A stretch of 64,000 nt of DNA, from the NCBI GenBank assembly GCA_023954045.1, contig JAMLIR010000022.1, forward strand, positions 1 through 64,000, written 5' to 3'. The position numbers were made by a program, and so were the translations under genes. The stretch is from Burkholderiaceae bacterium (lineage in GTDB: Bacteria > Pseudomonadota > Gammaproteobacteria > Burkholderiales > Burkholderiaceae_E). This document shows, piece after piece, positions 1 through 11,090 of the stretch. Numbering within the stretch: the first letter of the stretch is position 1; each line of letters opens with the position of its first letter. The notes under the pieces were generated by a model. The model ran no database searches. It was not told where the DNA came from and saw nothing but the letters and a program-made list of their open reading frames with translations.

Positions 1-1
1 C

Positions 2-64
2 ACGTCGGCCGCGGCACCGGCGCCCGCGCCCACCAGCGGTGGGTCGTCGGGCAGCGCAAAGTGA
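2..64 (+). CDS. C-terminal tail of a probable FmdB-family zinc-ribbon protein (partial)
   Basis: The window opens inside a reading frame that encodes a low-complexity Ala/Pro/Ser/Gly tail of 20 residues ending GGSSGSAK and a TGA at 62-64. Small FmdB-type regulatory zinc-ribbon proteins in Burkholderiales often end in such an AP/SG-rich tail and often lie directly before the DUF502 gene and aspS, which is the order found here. The zinc-ribbon part would lie outside the window, so this is an inference from composition and neighbours only. Confidence 0.5.
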   Translation, partial: TSAAAPAPAPTSGGSSGSAK

Positions 65-83
65 CGCGAGCCTGGCCTGAACA

Positions 84-761
84 GTGAAGAAGTACTTCAT
101 CACCGGTCTGCTCGTGTGGCTGCCGCTCGCCGTCACGATCTGGGTGCTGCACTCGGTGCTCGGCGTGCTCAACGGCGTGTTCGACGCCGTGCTGTCCGCG
201 ACGCAGGCGCTGTTGCCGGCGGCGGCGAGCGCGCCGATCGAATCGATCCGCCGCATTCCCGGGATCGGGGTGTTGGTCCTGCTCGCCGCCCTGCTGCTGA
301 CGGGCGCGTTTGCCGCCAACATGTTCGGCCAATGGTGGTTGCGCCAGGGCAACCGCGTGCTCAACAAGATCCCGATCGTCAAGTCGATCTACAACTCGGT
401 CAAGCAGGTCTCGGACACCTTGTTTTCGAGCAGTGGCCAGGCCTTTCGCGAGGCCGTGCTGGTGCAGTACCCGCGCCAGGGCGCGTGGACGATCGCCTTC
501 GTGACCGGCAAGCCCAGCGGCGAGGTGGCAAGCCACGTCGGCCCGGACCTGGTGAGCGTCTACGTGCCGACGACGCCGAATCCGACCTCGGGCTTCTTCC
601 TGATGATGCCGCGCGCCGAAGTCGTGACGCTGCGCATGAGCGTCGACGAGGCCTTGAAGTACGTGATCTCGATGGGTGTCGTCGCGCCCGACAATCCGGG
701 CAACGGCGTCGGCGCGGGCGCTGCCGCGGCGCTGGCGACGCCGCGAAATCAGCCCGGTTGA
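84..761 (+). CDS. DUF502 family inner-membrane protein
   Basis: A 225-residue protein starting at GTG 84 with MKKYFITGLLVWLPLAVT, the typical opening of DUF502 proteins. Two hydrophobic membrane segments are visible, at about residues 4-30 and 58-80, followed by the conserved stretch IPIVKSIYNSVKQV near residue 97 and a soluble C-terminal domain containing PTTPNPTSGFFLMMPR. The molecular function of the family is not established. It sits 19 bases after the putative zinc-ribbon gene and before aspS, an arrangement I recall from many betaproteobacteria. The last 25 residues are Gly/Ala-rich and probably unstructured. The GTG start is supported by the family alignment from memory; no strong ribosome-binding site is seen. 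Confidence 0.85.
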   Translation: MKKYFITGLLVWLPLAVTIWVLHSVLGVLNGVFDAVLSATQALLPAAASAPIESIRRIPGIGVLVLLAALLLTGAFAANMFGQWWLRQGNRVLNKIPIVKSIYNSVKQVSDTLFSSSGQAFREAVLVQYPRQGAWTIAFVTGKPSGEVASHVGPDLVSVYVPTTPNPTSGFFLMMPRAEVVTLRMSVDEALKYVISMGVVAPDNPGNGVGAGAAAALATPRNQPG

Positions 762-875
762 CGCCTGGCAAGCGATCAACCCGCGCGGCAGATGCCGCCA
801 CCCAGCGCCCACAAGCCTGTGCCGGCGGATCTCGCATCCGGCCGCCAACCCATGAGTTGAAACGGAGTCGATAGC

Positions 876-2672
<1,797 letters not shown>

Positions 2673-2709
2673 GCGCGAGCGGCGGGCGTAGCGGCACGGA
2701 GACGAGCGC

Positions 2710-3171
2710 GTGGCGGGCACGAAAGTTCCCGAGTCGGTGCTGGTCGTGATCCACACGCCCGACCTGCAGGTGCTGCTGCTCGAGCGCGCCGATCACCCCG
2801 GCTTCTGGCAGTCGGTCACCGGCAGCAAGGCGCGCGTCGACGAGCCGCTCGCCGAAACCTGCCGGCGCGAGGTGCTCGAGGAGACCGGGATCGACACCGC
2901 GCAGCACGCGCTGACCGACTGGGAGCTCGTGAACCGCTACGAGATCTACGTGCACTGGCGGCACCGCTATCCCGAGGGGGTGACCCACAATACCGAGCAC
3001 GTGTTCGGCCTGCTCCTTCCGGAGGCGCAGCCGGTGCGCATCGCCCCGCGCGAGCACCTGCGCTACGAATGGCTGCGCTGGGAGCAGGCGGCCGAGCGCT
3101 GCTTCTCGTGGAGCAACGCCGAGGCGATCCGTCAGCTTCCGCGGCGCGCGGCCCGCGCCACGCGACGATGA
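2710..3171 (+). CDS. nudB: Dihydroneopterin triphosphate diphosphatase (Nudix hydrolase)
   Basis: A 153-residue Nudix protein. The Nudix box is complete: G-x5-E-x7-REVLEETGI, at about residues 38-60 (GSKARVDEPLAETCRREVLEE). NudB removes pyrophosphate from 7,8-dihydroneopterin triphosphate in folate synthesis. The assignment rests on the aspS-nudB neighbourhood known in proteobacteria and on the NudB-like features VLVVIHTPDLQVLLLER at the start and HWRHRYPEGVTHNTEHVF in the second half. The start is GTG 2710. The TGA at 3169-3171 overlaps the ATG of the next gene (ATGA), so the two are probably translationally coupled. A generic Nudix hydrolase is the alternative. Confidence 0.88.
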   Translation: MAGTKVPESVLVVIHTPDLQVLLLERADHPGFWQSVTGSKARVDEPLAETCRREVLEETGIDTAQHALTDWELVNRYEIYVHWRHRYPEGVTHNTEHVFGLLLPEAQPVRIAPREHLRYEWLRWEQAAERCFSWSNAEAIRQLPRRAARATRR

Positions 3172-4193
3172 ACGCGACGGTTCGCCGACCGCAGCCGCCC
3201 GCGGAACGGCCGCGCAACGAGGCCGACGCGCAGCGCGAGGGCCGGCGGTCGAAGCTGGCGAAGCCGCGCCGCGCGGCGCTCCCGCCGAAGCCTGCGGCCC
3301 GGGAGCCGCAGGCCGCAGCGCTGCGGGTGTCCACCTACAACATCCACAAGGGCGTGCTGCGCGAGTTCATGGGACTGCGCAGGGTCACGCGGATCCACGA
3401 GCTGCGGGCGCGCCTGCACGAGCTCGACAGCGACCTGATCTTCCTGCAGGAAGTGCAGGGCCAGCACGAGCGCCACGCGCGTCGCTTCGAGCACTGGCCC
3501 GAGGAACCGCAGGACGTGTTCCTCGCGAAGTCGCCGAAGCTCAGGCAGACCTTCGAGACCGCCTACGGGCGCAACGCCAGCTACCTGCACGGCCACCACG
3601 GCAACGCGCTGCTGTCGCGCTACCCGATCATCGGCCTGGAGAACCGCGACATCTCGGACCACGCGCTCGAGAAGCGGGGCGTGCTGCACTGCGTGGTCAA
3701 GGTCGGCCGGGTCGACGTGCACTGCTTCGTCGTGCACTTCGGCCTGCTCGCGCGCAGCCGCGAGCGCCAGCTGGGCGCGCTGATCGAATGGGTCTCGAAC
3801 GCGGTGTCCGTCGACGCTCCGCTGATCATCGCCGGCGACTTCAACGACTGGCGCAACCAGCTGTCGGATCGGCTGTGCCGCGAGATCGGCGTGGTCGAGG
3901 TGTTCGACGCGCTCAGGCCGCCAGTCGAGCTCGTGCGGCGCGCCGCCTATTTCGCCCGCGACCGGCTGCCCGCGCCCGAGTTGCCCGAGGCGGTGGAGCA
4001 GGGGGGCGCGGCGCGGATGGTGCGCACTGCGCGCACCTTCCCCGCGCTCGTGCCCTGGCTGCGCATGGACCGGATCTACCAGCGCGGTTTCCGCGTGAGC
4101 GCGGCGCGCGTTCTGCGCGGCATCGAGTGGGCGCGCCTGTCGGACCACAGCCCGCTGGTGGCCGACCTCGAGCTGATCGACCCGGGCACCTGA
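3168..4193 (+). CDS. Endonuclease/exonuclease/phosphatase (EEP) family protein
   Basis: 341 residues from the ATG at 3168, which overlaps the nudB stop. The first 45 residues are basic and Pro/Ala-rich and look disordered. The EEP fold follows: STYNIHKGV (about 52-60), IFLQEVQG with the metal-binding Glu (about 91-98), GNALLSRYPI, IAGDFNDW (about 222-229) and the terminal SDHSPLVAD, which together carry the metal-binding and catalytic Asn, Glu, Asp and His residues of the superfamily. The stretch between the GDFNDW motif and the end is longer than usual (PELPEAVEQGG...). It precedes a cardiolipin synthase by only 10 bases, an arrangement seen in many betaproteobacteria, so a link to phospholipid metabolism is plausible. 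The substrate is unknown. Confidence 0.85.
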   Translation: MNATVRRPQPPAERPRNEADAQREGRRSKLAKPRRAALPPKPAAREPQAAALRVSTYNIHKGVLREFMGLRRVTRIHELRARLHELDSDLIFLQEVQGQHERHARRFEHWPEEPQDVFLAKSPKLRQTFETAYGRNASYLHGHHGNALLSRYPIIGLENRDISDHALEKRGVLHCVVKVGRVDVHCFVVHFGLLARSRERQLGALIEWVSNAVSVDAPLIIAGDFNDWRNQLSDRLCREIGVVEVFDALRPPVELVRRAAYFARDRLPAPELPEAVEQGGAARMVRTARTFPALVPWLRMDRIYQRGFRVSAARVLRGIEWARLSDHSPLVADLELIDPGT

Positions 4194-4203
4194 GCGGCTC
4201 CCG

Positions 4204-5463
4204 GTGGACTCCGCACGCGCAGTGGGCGAACGCAGGTACGTTTCGCTGCCCTGGTACGAGAGCCTGAGGCCCAAGCTGCGCGGCGGACACGACGTCGCGC
4301 TGCTCGAGTCGGGTGCCGAGTTCTTCCCGGCGCTCGAGCAGGCGATCGAGGCGGCGCGCACCGGCATCTACCTCGAGACCTACATCTTCGAGGACGACCC
4401 GTCGGGTCGGCGCATCGCCGGCGCGCTGGCGGCGGCGGCGCGCCGCGGCGTCGACGTGCGCCTGGTCGTCGACGGGTTCGGCACTGCGCGCGGCGAGGGC
4501 CAGTGGGCGCGCACGCTGCGCGACGCGGGCGTGCTGCTCGAGACCTTCAGGCCCGAGCGCCGCCGCTTCTCGCTCGACCGGCAGCGGCTGCGCAGGCTGC
4601 ACCGCAAGCTCGCGGTGATCGACGGGCGCACCGCGTTCGTCGGCGGGATCAACATGCTGGACGACCTGTTCGACCCCAAGCACGGCCGGCTCGAGCATCC
4701 GCGGCTCGACTACGCGGTGCGCGTGCGCGGCCCGCTGGTCGCGCAGGTGCACGTCGCCGCCGCGCGCCTGTGGTGGGAGATCTCGGTGGTCAACCGCTCG
4801 CTGGGGCGCGACCCCGACGCGCGCGGCCAGCGCGCGCCGCTGCACCTGCCCGACTCGGTGGCGAGCGAGGTCACGCCGGCCGGGTCGATGCGCGCCGCAT
4901 TCATGCTGCGCGACAACCTCAGGCACCGGCGCACGATCGAGCGCGCCTACCTGCGCGCGATCGGCCGCGCGCGCCGCGAAGTGCTGATCGCCAGCGCGTA
5001 TTTCTTCCCCGGAGTCCGCTTCCGGCGCGCGCTGCTCGCGGCGGTTCGCCGCGGCGTGCGGGTGCGGCTGCTGCTTCAGGGCAAGGTGGAGTACCCGCTG
5101 CCGCACTACGGGTCGCAGGCGCTGTACGACGAACTGCTGCGCGGCGGCGTCGAGATCGTCGAGTACCGGCGAAGCTTCCTGCACGCGAAGGTGGCGGTCA
5201 TCGACGACTGGGCGACCGTCGGCTCGTCGAACATCGATCCGTTCTCGCTGCTGCTGGCGCGCGAGGCGAACGTCGGCGTGCACGACGCGACGTTCGCCCG
5301 CCGGCTGCGCGAGCGGCTCCTCGCCGCCATCGACAGCGGCGGCGTACCGGTCGAGTTGCGCGACCACCAGCGCCGCCCCTGGCCGGTCCGGATGCTCAAC
5401 GCGATCGCGTTCGTCGTGCTGCGCATCGGCGTGGCGATCAGCGGCGTCCCCGGCCGTTACTGA
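4204..5463 (+). CDS. clsB: Cardiolipin synthase ClsB-type (phospholipase D family)
   Basis: 419 residues with two PLD catalytic motifs: HRKLAVIDGRTAFVGGIN (about residues 136-153) and HAKVAVIDDWATVGSSNIDP (about 326-345), both with the full HxKxxxxD core. It lacks the two N-terminal transmembrane helices of ClsA, which fits ClsB. The family joins phosphatidyl groups to make cardiolipin, or modifies related phospholipids, at the inner membrane. A hydrophobic segment near the end (LNAIAFVVLRIGVAISGV) may serve as anchor. The start is GTG 4204, right after the EEP gene, with which it likely forms an operon. The next gene begins 17 bases after its TGA. Confidence 0.9.
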   Translation: MDSARAVGERRYVSLPWYESLRPKLRGGHDVALLESGAEFFPALEQAIEAARTGIYLETYIFEDDPSGRRIAGALAAAARRGVDVRLVVDGFGTARGEGQWARTLRDAGVLLETFRPERRRFSLDRQRLRRLHRKLAVIDGRTAFVGGINMLDDLFDPKHGRLEHPRLDYAVRVRGPLVAQVHVAAARLWWEISVVNRSLGRDPDARGQRAPLHLPDSVASEVTPAGSMRAAFMLRDNLRHRRTIERAYLRAIGRARREVLIASAYFFPGVRFRRALLAAVRRGVRVRLLLQGKVEYPLPHYGSQALYDELLRGGVEIVEYRRSFLHAKVAVIDDWATVGSSNIDPFSLLLAREANVGVHDATFARRLRERLLAAIDSGGVPVELRDHQRRPWPVRMLNAIAFVVLRIGVAISGVPGRY

Positions 5464-5480
5464 CCCGGCAGTCCGAACGC

Positions 5481-6353
5481 GTGCGCACCCTCCTGCACGG
5501 CGTCGATTTCACCAGCGCGCCGTCGCGCCGCAAGCCGATCACGGTGGCCGACGGCCGGATCGAGGCCGGCCGCGAAGGCGCGGTGCTGCGCCTCGAGCGC
5601 ATCGACGCGCTGCCCGAACTCGACGCCTTCGATCGCTGGCTGCGGCGGCCGGGGCCGTGGCTGGCCGCCTGCGACTTCCCGTTCGGGCTTCCGAGGCCGC
5701 TGCTGGCTGCGCTCGGCTGGCCGCACCGCCCCGTGCATGGCGACAGCGCCTGGGCGGCGTCGGTGCGTCACCTCGCCGCCATGTCGCGCGCGCAGATGAT
5801 CGGCCAGTTCCGGGCGTACTGCGACGCGAGACCGGCCCGGTCGAAGTTCGCTCACCGCGCGACCGATCGTCCGGCCGGGTCGAGCCCGTCGATGAAATGG
5901 GTCAATCCGCCGGTGGCGCTGATGCTCCATGCGGGCGCGCCGCGGCTGCTGGCCGCCGGGGTCGACCTGCCCGGCCTGCACCCGGGCGATCCGCTGCGGG
6001 TCGTCCTGGAGGGCTATCCCGGCTACCTGGCGCGCGCGCTGGTCGGGCGACGTTCGTACAAGGCCGACGACCGCGCGCGGCAGACGCCCGAGCGCCGCGA
6101 GGCGCGCCAGTGGATGATCGCGCAACTCGAGCGCGGCGAGCACGGCTTCGGGCCGCCGCTCGCGCTGGACGCGGCGCACCGCCGGGACTGCATCGAGGAT
6201 CCGGCCGGCGACTTGCTCGATGCGGTGCTTTGCCTGGTGCAGGCGGCCTGGGGCTGGCGACGGCGCGCGCGGCGCTACGGCCTGCCGGATTCGATCGACC
6301 CGGTCGAGGGTTGGATCGTGTCGGTGCCGCCCGATCCAGGGGGCGCATCCTGA
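5481..6353 (+). CDS. DUF429 domain-containing protein (RNase H-like fold predicted)
   Basis: 290 residues from a GTG at 5481, the first in-frame start after the clsB stop. The opening LLHGVDFTSAPSRRKPI contains the family's early Gly-Val-Asp motif. Later features are WLAACDFPFGLPR, the conserved VNPPVALMLHAG and EGYPGYLARAL, and RRDCIEDPAGDLLDAVLCLVQAAW, where the conserved Asp residues lie. DUF429 has a predicted RNase H-like fold and no established function. It appears to be the last gene of the plus-strand run. A longer upstream reading frame exists but would lie on top of clsB, so the internal GTG was chosen. Confidence 0.8.
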   Translation: MRTLLHGVDFTSAPSRRKPITVADGRIEAGREGAVLRLERIDALPELDAFDRWLRRPGPWLAACDFPFGLPRPLLAALGWPHRPVHGDSAWAASVRHLAAMSRAQMIGQFRAYCDARPARSKFAHRATDRPAGSSPSMKWVNPPVALMLHAGAPRLLAAGVDLPGLHPGDPLRVVLEGYPGYLARALVGRRSYKADDRARQTPERREARQWMIAQLERGEHGFGPPLALDAAHRRDCIEDPAGDLLDAVLCLVQAAWGWRRRARRYGLPDSIDPVEGWIVSVPPDPGGAS

Positions 6354-6511
6354 AGGCGGGCCGCAGGTCGGCCATTCGCGCCGGGCCGATGCTGGCGGCC
6401 GCCGGTCGCGGACGCTGCACGTCGCGCTCCCCCACGGGCAGCTGTCACGAGCGGGTCATCACGCAGTCCGACACTTCACGCCGGGAGCAAGCCCGACCAT
6501 GGAGGACCGAG

Positions 6512-6679
6512 ATGTCGCCCCAGCTCGCACGCATCCTGCGAATCACCGCCCGGCATTGGTCGCTGCCGCGCTGCGTCGCGACCGTCCCGGCGGGCGCCCC
6601 GGCAATGGGCGCGCCGCTGCGCGTGGCGCCGGTCGCCGTCGCGCCGCGCGGCTGCCGGCGTCTTCGCGGCGCGGCCTGA
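6512..6679 (+). CDS. Possible small basic protein (55 codons)
   Basis: The 333-base gap between the DUF429 gene and the convergent hydrolase contains one ORF with a good ribosome-binding site: GGAGG at 6501-6505, six bases before ATG 6512. The product begins MSPQLARILRITARHW and continues Ala/Pro/Arg-rich. It has no family I recognise, and its second half (RVAPVAVAPRGCRRLRG) has the composition of non-coding GC-rich DNA read in frame. The rest of the gap shows no promoter or hairpin that I can support. It could equally be spurious. Confidence 0.25.
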   Translation: MSPQLARILRITARHWSLPRCVATVPAGAPAMGAPLRVAPVAVAPRGCRRLRGAA

Positions 6680-6686
6680 CCCGTCG

Positions 6687-7481
6687 TCAGCCGCCCTGCG
6701 GTTCGCGCATCCGCTGCGCGGCGGCCAGGAAGTCGAGCACGATCGGCGCGCTGTCGAGCAGGCCCTGGGTCGCGCCGTGGAACTCGGGGTGCCACTGCAC
6801 CCCTGCCGCGTAGCCGGCGCCGCGCCAGCGGATCGCCTCGACGATGCCGTCGGCGCTTGCGCGCGCGTCCACGACGAGGTCGCTGCCGAGTCGGTCGACC
6901 GCCTGGTGGTGGATGCTGGTGACCTGCGCGCGCTCGAGCCCCTCGTACAGGCCGGCCAGGCGCGAGCCCGGCTCGAAGAGGATCTCGTGGTGCAGTTCGT
7001 CGTAGAGGTCGCTGTCGACGTGCCGGATCGCCTGCGGGCACTCGGTCGCGATGTCCTGGAACAGCGTGCCGCCCATGGCGACGTTCATCAGCTGCGCGCC
7101 GCGGCAGATGCCGAGCACCGGCTTGCCCTGCGCCATGAACTCGTGCAGCAGCTCCATCTCGTAGCGGTCGCGCACGATGTCTCCGGCCCAGTCGGCCCGC
7201 ATCGGCTGCTTGCCGTACGAGCGCGGGCTGACGTCGGCGCCGCCCTGCAGCACCAGGCCGTCGAGCTCGCGCACGTAGCTGCGCACCGAGATGCCGCGCC
7301 GGCTCACGCCGGCGTCGGCGCCGAGTGTCGGGATCATCAGCACGATCGCGCCGTGCGACATGATCCAGTGCGCGATCGACTGTTCGAGGTACTGCAGCGT
7401 CTTGCCGCGGAATCCCAGCTCGCTGGGCGGCGCGTGCATCAGCCGCGCCGACAGGCCAATCTTCAGCGGCCGGGGAACCAT
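6687..7481 (-). CDS. Gamma-glutamyl-gamma-aminobutyrate hydrolase family (peptidase C26)
   Basis: 264 residues of a class I glutamine amidotransferase-like fold. The nucleophile is Cys126 in PVLGICRGAQLMNVAMGG, and the partner His lies in GVQWHPEF. HHQAVDRLG is the conserved second-half motif. PuuD-type enzymes hydrolyse gamma-glutamyl-GABA in putrescine breakdown, and relatives act on other gamma-glutamyl amides. It is the last gene of a minus-strand group and lies 6 bases after a YbdK-type ligase that forms glutamyl-cysteine-like amide bonds. The pairing of a gamma-glutamyl hydrolase with such a ligase suggests shared gamma-glutamyl substrates, but no putrescine genes are adjacent. Confidence 0.85.
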   Translation of the reverse strand: MVPRPLKIGLSARLMHAPPSELGFRGKTLQYLEQSIAHWIMSHGAIVLMIPTLGADAGVSRRGISVRSYVRELDGLVLQGGADVSPRSYGKQPMRADWAGDIVRDRYEMELLHEFMAQGKPVLGICRGAQLMNVAMGGTLFQDIATECPQAIRHVDSDLYDELHHEILFEPGSRLAGLYEGLERAQVTSIHHQAVDRLGSDLVVDARASADGIVEAIRWRGAGYAAGVQWHPEFHGATQGLLDSAPIVLDFLAAAQRMREPQGG

Positions 7482-7487
7482 GGCCCG

Positions 7488-8603
7488 TCAGCGGCTCCAG
7501 CGCAGGCACTGCTGCCGGACGACCTCGGGCAGCAGGTGCTCGTGCTCGAAGGTGCTGCGGATCCAGGTCGCGTCGTTGCCCAGCGCGCCGATGTCGTCGC
7601 GCACGCGCCGGCAGGCGTCCTCGGCGCCCAGTTCGATCGCGTGGTGCTCGATCGCGGCGAGCGTCTCGGCGATGTCCTCGCGGATCGTGCGGTGCTCGCC
7701 GGTCTGCGGATCGACGAAGGTGCCGTCGAAACCGAAGCGGCAGGCCTGGAAGCGGTTGAACGTGTAGACCAGGTAGTCGTCCTCGGCCGGCCGGAACGGC
7801 TGCTCGAAGCTCAGCCAGCGCGCCACGCACTGGATGTAGGCGGCCAGCGCGGCCGCCTTTTCGATCGTGAGCGGCGTGTCGAGCACCCGCACCTCGATCG
7901 TTCCGAACTCCGGCTTGGGCCGGATGTCCCAGTAGAAGTCCTTCATGCTCTCGACGACGCCGGTGCGGGTCATCTTGTCGAAGAACCGGGTGAACTCGTC
8001 CCAGGTCAGCGTGAACGGCGCGCGTCCGGACAGCGGGAACGCGAACACCGAGTTCAGCCGGGCCGAGTGAAAGCCCGTGTCGGTGCCCTGCACGAACGGC
8101 GACGACGCCGACAGCGCGATGAAGTGCGGGATGAAGCGCGACAGCCCGTGCAGCAGCACCAGCGCCGCGTCGGGCCCGGGGCAGCCGACGTGCACGTGCT
8201 GGCCGAAGATGGTGAACTGCTTCGACAGGTAGCCGTACAGTTCGGAGAGCATGTGAAAGCGCGGCGTGTCGTAGATCCGGCGCTGGCTCCAGTCCTGGAA
8301 CGGGTGCGTGCCGCCGCCGGACAGGCCGATGTTGAGCTTGCCGGCGCACTCGACCAGCGCGTCGCGCGTCTCGCGCAGGTGCGCGAGGACTTCGGCATAG
8401 TCGGCACAGACGCCGGTCGACAGCTCGATCATGCTGTCGGTCATCTCGGGCTTCACCTCGCCGGGCAGCTTGCGCCGCCCGACCAGGCGCAGCAGGTCGC
8501 GCGCGCCGTTCGCGAGGTCGAAGTCGTGGGTGTTGACGATCTGCAGCTCGAGTTCGACCCCGAGCGTGAGCGCGCGCGATTCGGCGAAGGCTTCCAGCGG
8601 CAT
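7488..8603 (-). CDS. YbdK-type carboxylate-amine ligase (glutamate-cysteine ligase 2 family)
   Basis: 371 residues matching the YbdK/GCS2 family: [12 protein letters not shown] near the start (ATP- and metal-binding Glu residues), the MIELSTGVC segment, [27 protein letters not shown] and [17 protein letters not shown]. The family makes gamma-glutamyl amide bonds with ATP. E. coli YbdK has weak glutamate-cysteine ligase activity, and the natural substrate is not settled. It is placed between an antiporter gene (16 bases upstream) and a gamma-glutamyl hydrolase (6 bases downstream), consistent with one transcript. Confidence 0.88.
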   Translation of the reverse strand: MPLEAFAESRALTLGVELELQIVNTHDFDLANGARDLLRLVGRRKLPGEVKPEMTDSMIELSTGVCADYAEVLAHLRETRDALVECAGKLNIGLSGGGTHPFQDWSQRRIYDTPRFHMLSELYGYLSKQFTIFGQHVHVGCPGPDAALVLLHGLSRFIPHFIALSASSPFVQGTDTGFHSARLNSVFAFPLSGRAPFTLTWDEFTRFFDKMTRTGVVESMKDFYWDIRPKPEFGTIEVRVLDTPLTIEKAAALAAYIQCVARWLSFEQPFRPAEDDYLVYTFNRFQACRFGFDGTFVDPQTGEHRTIREDIAETLAAIEHHAIELGAEDACRRVRDDIGALGNDATWIRSTFEHEHLLPEVVRQQCLRWSR

Positions 8604-8619
8604 GGGTGTCTCCGTCGCT

Positions 8620-9837
8620 TCAGCGGATGTTGTCTTCGTCGACGTAGCGCAGCGCCGCCTGCACCGCGATCGGGCCGACCAGTTCGAGGACCGCCACGGC
8701 GCTGAACACGATGCCGGACAGCTGCGCGGCGAACTCCGGGTAGACCGACTGCAGGTCGGCCATCATGACCAGCGCGGCCCCGGAGATCGGCATCAGCGCG
8801 ACGCCGAGCGCCAGGCCCTGGCGGATCGACAGTCCGCTGGGCCGCCCCAGTGCGACGGTGACCAGCGTCTTCGCGGCGCTTCGCGCGACGATCACCGCGA
8901 AGCCGAGTGCGGCGCCGGCCATCAGCGCGTCCATCGACCAGACCGACCCCGTGATCACGAACAGCAGCAGCACCAGCGCGCCGCCGGCCGTGCCGAAGTG
9001 GCGCGGCCAGATCCAGGGACGCTCGGTGCTGTTGCGCAACATCAGCCCCGCCAGCAGCGGCACCAGCAGCGTCGACAGGTTGGCCATCTTGGTGATCGAC
9101 AGCGCGAGCAGGATCATCCCCAGCAGCAGCAGCGCCGAGTTCTCGTTGCGCAGGTCGAGCCGGCGGGCGATCAGCGACACGCTGAACGCGAGCAGCGCGG
9201 CGACGATCGCCGAGCCGGCAAGCAGGTACAGCGGGTGCGCGATCGAGCGGAACCAGCTGCCCGCGACCTCGGCGTGCAGCCAGCCGACCACGAACTTCGA
9301 CGCGAGCACCGCGTAGAACGTGTTCAGGCCGGTGAGCACGATCATCCGCTCGGTCACCTGCCCCGAAGCGTTGAACTCCGAGGCTACGCGCATCACGACG
9401 GCCGGGGAGGTCGCGACCAGGATCGACGCGACCGCGGCGGCCACGCGAGGCTCGGTGCCCAGGTACACCAGCGTCAGGTGGACCGCGGCGAAGCCGAGCG
9501 CCGCTTCGGCCAGGCTCGTCGCCAGCAGCCAGGGGTTCGTGCGCAGCCAGCGCAGGTTGATCCGGCAGCCGAGCTCGAACAGCAGCAGCGCCAGCGCCAA
9601 ATCGACGATCAGCCGGAAGCCCGGCCGCAGCGTCGTGCCGTCGATCCCGAGCCCCAGGGCCGACACGATCGTGCCGACCGCGGCGTAGCCCACGACCCTC
9701 GGCAGCCTGAAGCGGCGGAACACCAGTTCGCCGAGCAGCCCCGCGACGACGATCGTGAGCGAGACCCAGAGCACGACGTCGGGTGTCGGCGGCCAGGACG
9801 GGAGGAAGAACAGGTCGGAACGGTTGTCGCCGGTCAT
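8620..9837 (-). CDS. CPA2-type cation:proton antiporter (membrane domain only)
   Basis: 405 residues from ATG 9837, preceded by GGAGA. About twelve hydrophobic segments are visible, beginning [18 protein letters not shown]. The line [20 protein letters not shown] and the segment [15 protein letters not shown] are typical of the Na+/H+ exchanger fold. There is no RCK/TrkA-N domain, so this is the short form. It probably exchanges K+ or Na+ for protons. The frame is open for 35 further codons upstream, but that part is Pro/Ala-rich without a Shine-Dalgarno sequence. It sits 52 bases downstream of an MscS channel, so this small group may serve osmotic and ion homeostasis. Confidence 0.85.
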   Translation of the reverse strand: MTGDNRSDLFFLPSWPPTPDVVLWVSLTIVVAGLLGELVFRRFRLPRVVGYAAVGTIVSALGLGIDGTTLRPGFRLIVDLALALLLFELGCRINLRWLRTNPWLLATSLAEAALGFAAVHLTLVYLGTEPRVAAAVASILVATSPAVVMRVASEFNASGQVTERMIVLTGLNTFYAVLASKFVVGWLHAEVAGSWFRSIAHPLYLLAGSAIVAALLAFSVSLIARRLDLRNENSALLLLGMILLALSITKMANLSTLLVPLLAGLMLRNSTERPWIWPRHFGTAGGALVLLLFVITGSVWSMDALMAGAALGFAVIVARSAAKTLVTVALGRPSGLSIRQGLALGVALMPISGAALVMMADLQSVYPEFAAQLSGIVFSAVAVLELVGPIAVQAALRYVDEDNIR

Positions 9838-9889
9838 CGTCGCAATCTCCGCAGGGGTGCCAGCAATCGGCGCCGGTGGGGCGGGGGGC

Positions 9890-10810
9890 TCACGAAGCCC
9901 TTGCCGCGCGGGCAGGGCGCCCGCCGTCGTCGGAGGCGCCAACCGCCGCAGGCAGCGCGCCGCTCTCGACCATCAGCGTGCGGTGCGGGAACGGGATCGA
10001 GATGTCCTCGCGGTCGAACGCCGTCTTGAGCCGCTTGAGGTACTCGCGTCGCACGCCCCACTGGTCGAGCGGCTGCGTGCGGATGCGCGCCCGGATCACC
10101 ACCGCCGAATCGGCCCACTGGTCGACGCCGGCGATCTCGAGGTCGTCGATGATCTTCGGCCCGAACTCGGGCGACTTCCGCAGCGCGTCGGCGGTCTCGC
10201 GCATCACCGCGTAGACGCGGTCGATGTCCTCGCGATAGGCCACGCCGATGTCGACGACCGCGAACGCGAACTCGGTCGACATGTTCGTCACGGTCGTGAT
10301 CAGGCCGTTCGAGACGTAGTGGACGCTTCCGTCGTAGCTGCGCAGCTTGGTGCGGCGCAGGCTCAGCTGCTCGACGACGCCCGACTTGCCGGCGATCTCG
10401 ACGACGTCGCCGACGCGGATCTGGTTCTCGATCAGCAGGAAGAATCCGGCGAACAGGTCCTTCACCAGGCTCTGCGCACCGAAGCCGACCGCGATGCCGA
10501 CGACGCCGGCCGCACCGAGGATCGGCGCGATCGAGATGCCCAGCTGGTTGAGCATGACCAGCGCGGCGACGACCAGGATCAGTGCCGAGACGGTGTGCCG
10601 CAGCACCTTTCCGACGGTCTCCACGCGCCTGCGCTCCTCGACCGACGGTGCGCGATCGGACACGCCGACGAAGAAGCGGCGCAGCAGCCGGTTGGCGACG
10701 TAGCGCAGCACGAAGGCCATCAGCAGCACGCCGATGATCGAGGCCGCGACGCCCAGCTCGGCCGCGTAAGGGGCGAGCCATGACTTGAGTTCGAGCAGCT
10801 GTTCGCGCAT
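9890..10810 (-). CDS. Small-conductance mechanosensitive channel (MscS family)
   Basis: 306 residues. Three membrane segments: about 14-35 (AELGVAASIIGVLLMAFVLR), 72-95 (VSALILVVAALVMLNQLGI) and the pore helix near 100-125 (LGAAGVVGIAVGFGAQSLVKD), which has the Gly/Ala packing of MscS TM3. The beta domain then reads VGDVVEIAGKSGVVEQLSLRRTKLRSYDG, and GDVV...G is the family signature. It opens under membrane tension and releases solutes. The ATG at 10810 is preceded by AAGGAGA. It is the first gene of the minus-strand group and diverges from the permease gene; the 280-base space between them must hold both promoters. Confidence 0.92.
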   Translation of the reverse strand: MREQLLELKSWLAPYAAELGVAASIIGVLLMAFVLRYVANRLLRRFFVGVSDRAPSVEERRRVETVGKVLRHTVSALILVVAALVMLNQLGISIAPILGAAGVVGIAVGFGAQSLVKDLFAGFFLLIENQIRVGDVVEIAGKSGVVEQLSLRRTKLRSYDGSVHYVSNGLITTVTNMSTEFAFAVVDIGVAYREDIDRVYAVMRETADALRKSPEFGPKIIDDLEIAGVDQWADSAVVIRARIRTQPLDQWGVRREYLKRLKTAFDREDISIPFPHRTLMVESGALPAAVGASDDGGRPARAARAS

Positions 10811-11090
10811 CCTTCGTCGTCTCCTTTCGTCGGGCCGGGGCGGCCCCGGCGGCGCTCGCGCATCCGGGTCGGCGCGCGGGGCGCGTCCACTTGCTGCGGC
10901 CGGCCGGCGCGTCCCCGTGGCACGGCGGAGCGCCTGCGGCGATTCGCGGGGCCGCTGCGTGGCGAATACGAATGCCCGGTGCTGGGATGCCCGCGATCGC
11001 GGGCAGCACGGATTGAGTCGACGGCGTCTCGGGACGCCGAGGTGCGATTATACCTGCAGCCCGTCCCGGCGCGCCCGCTACCATTCGCCG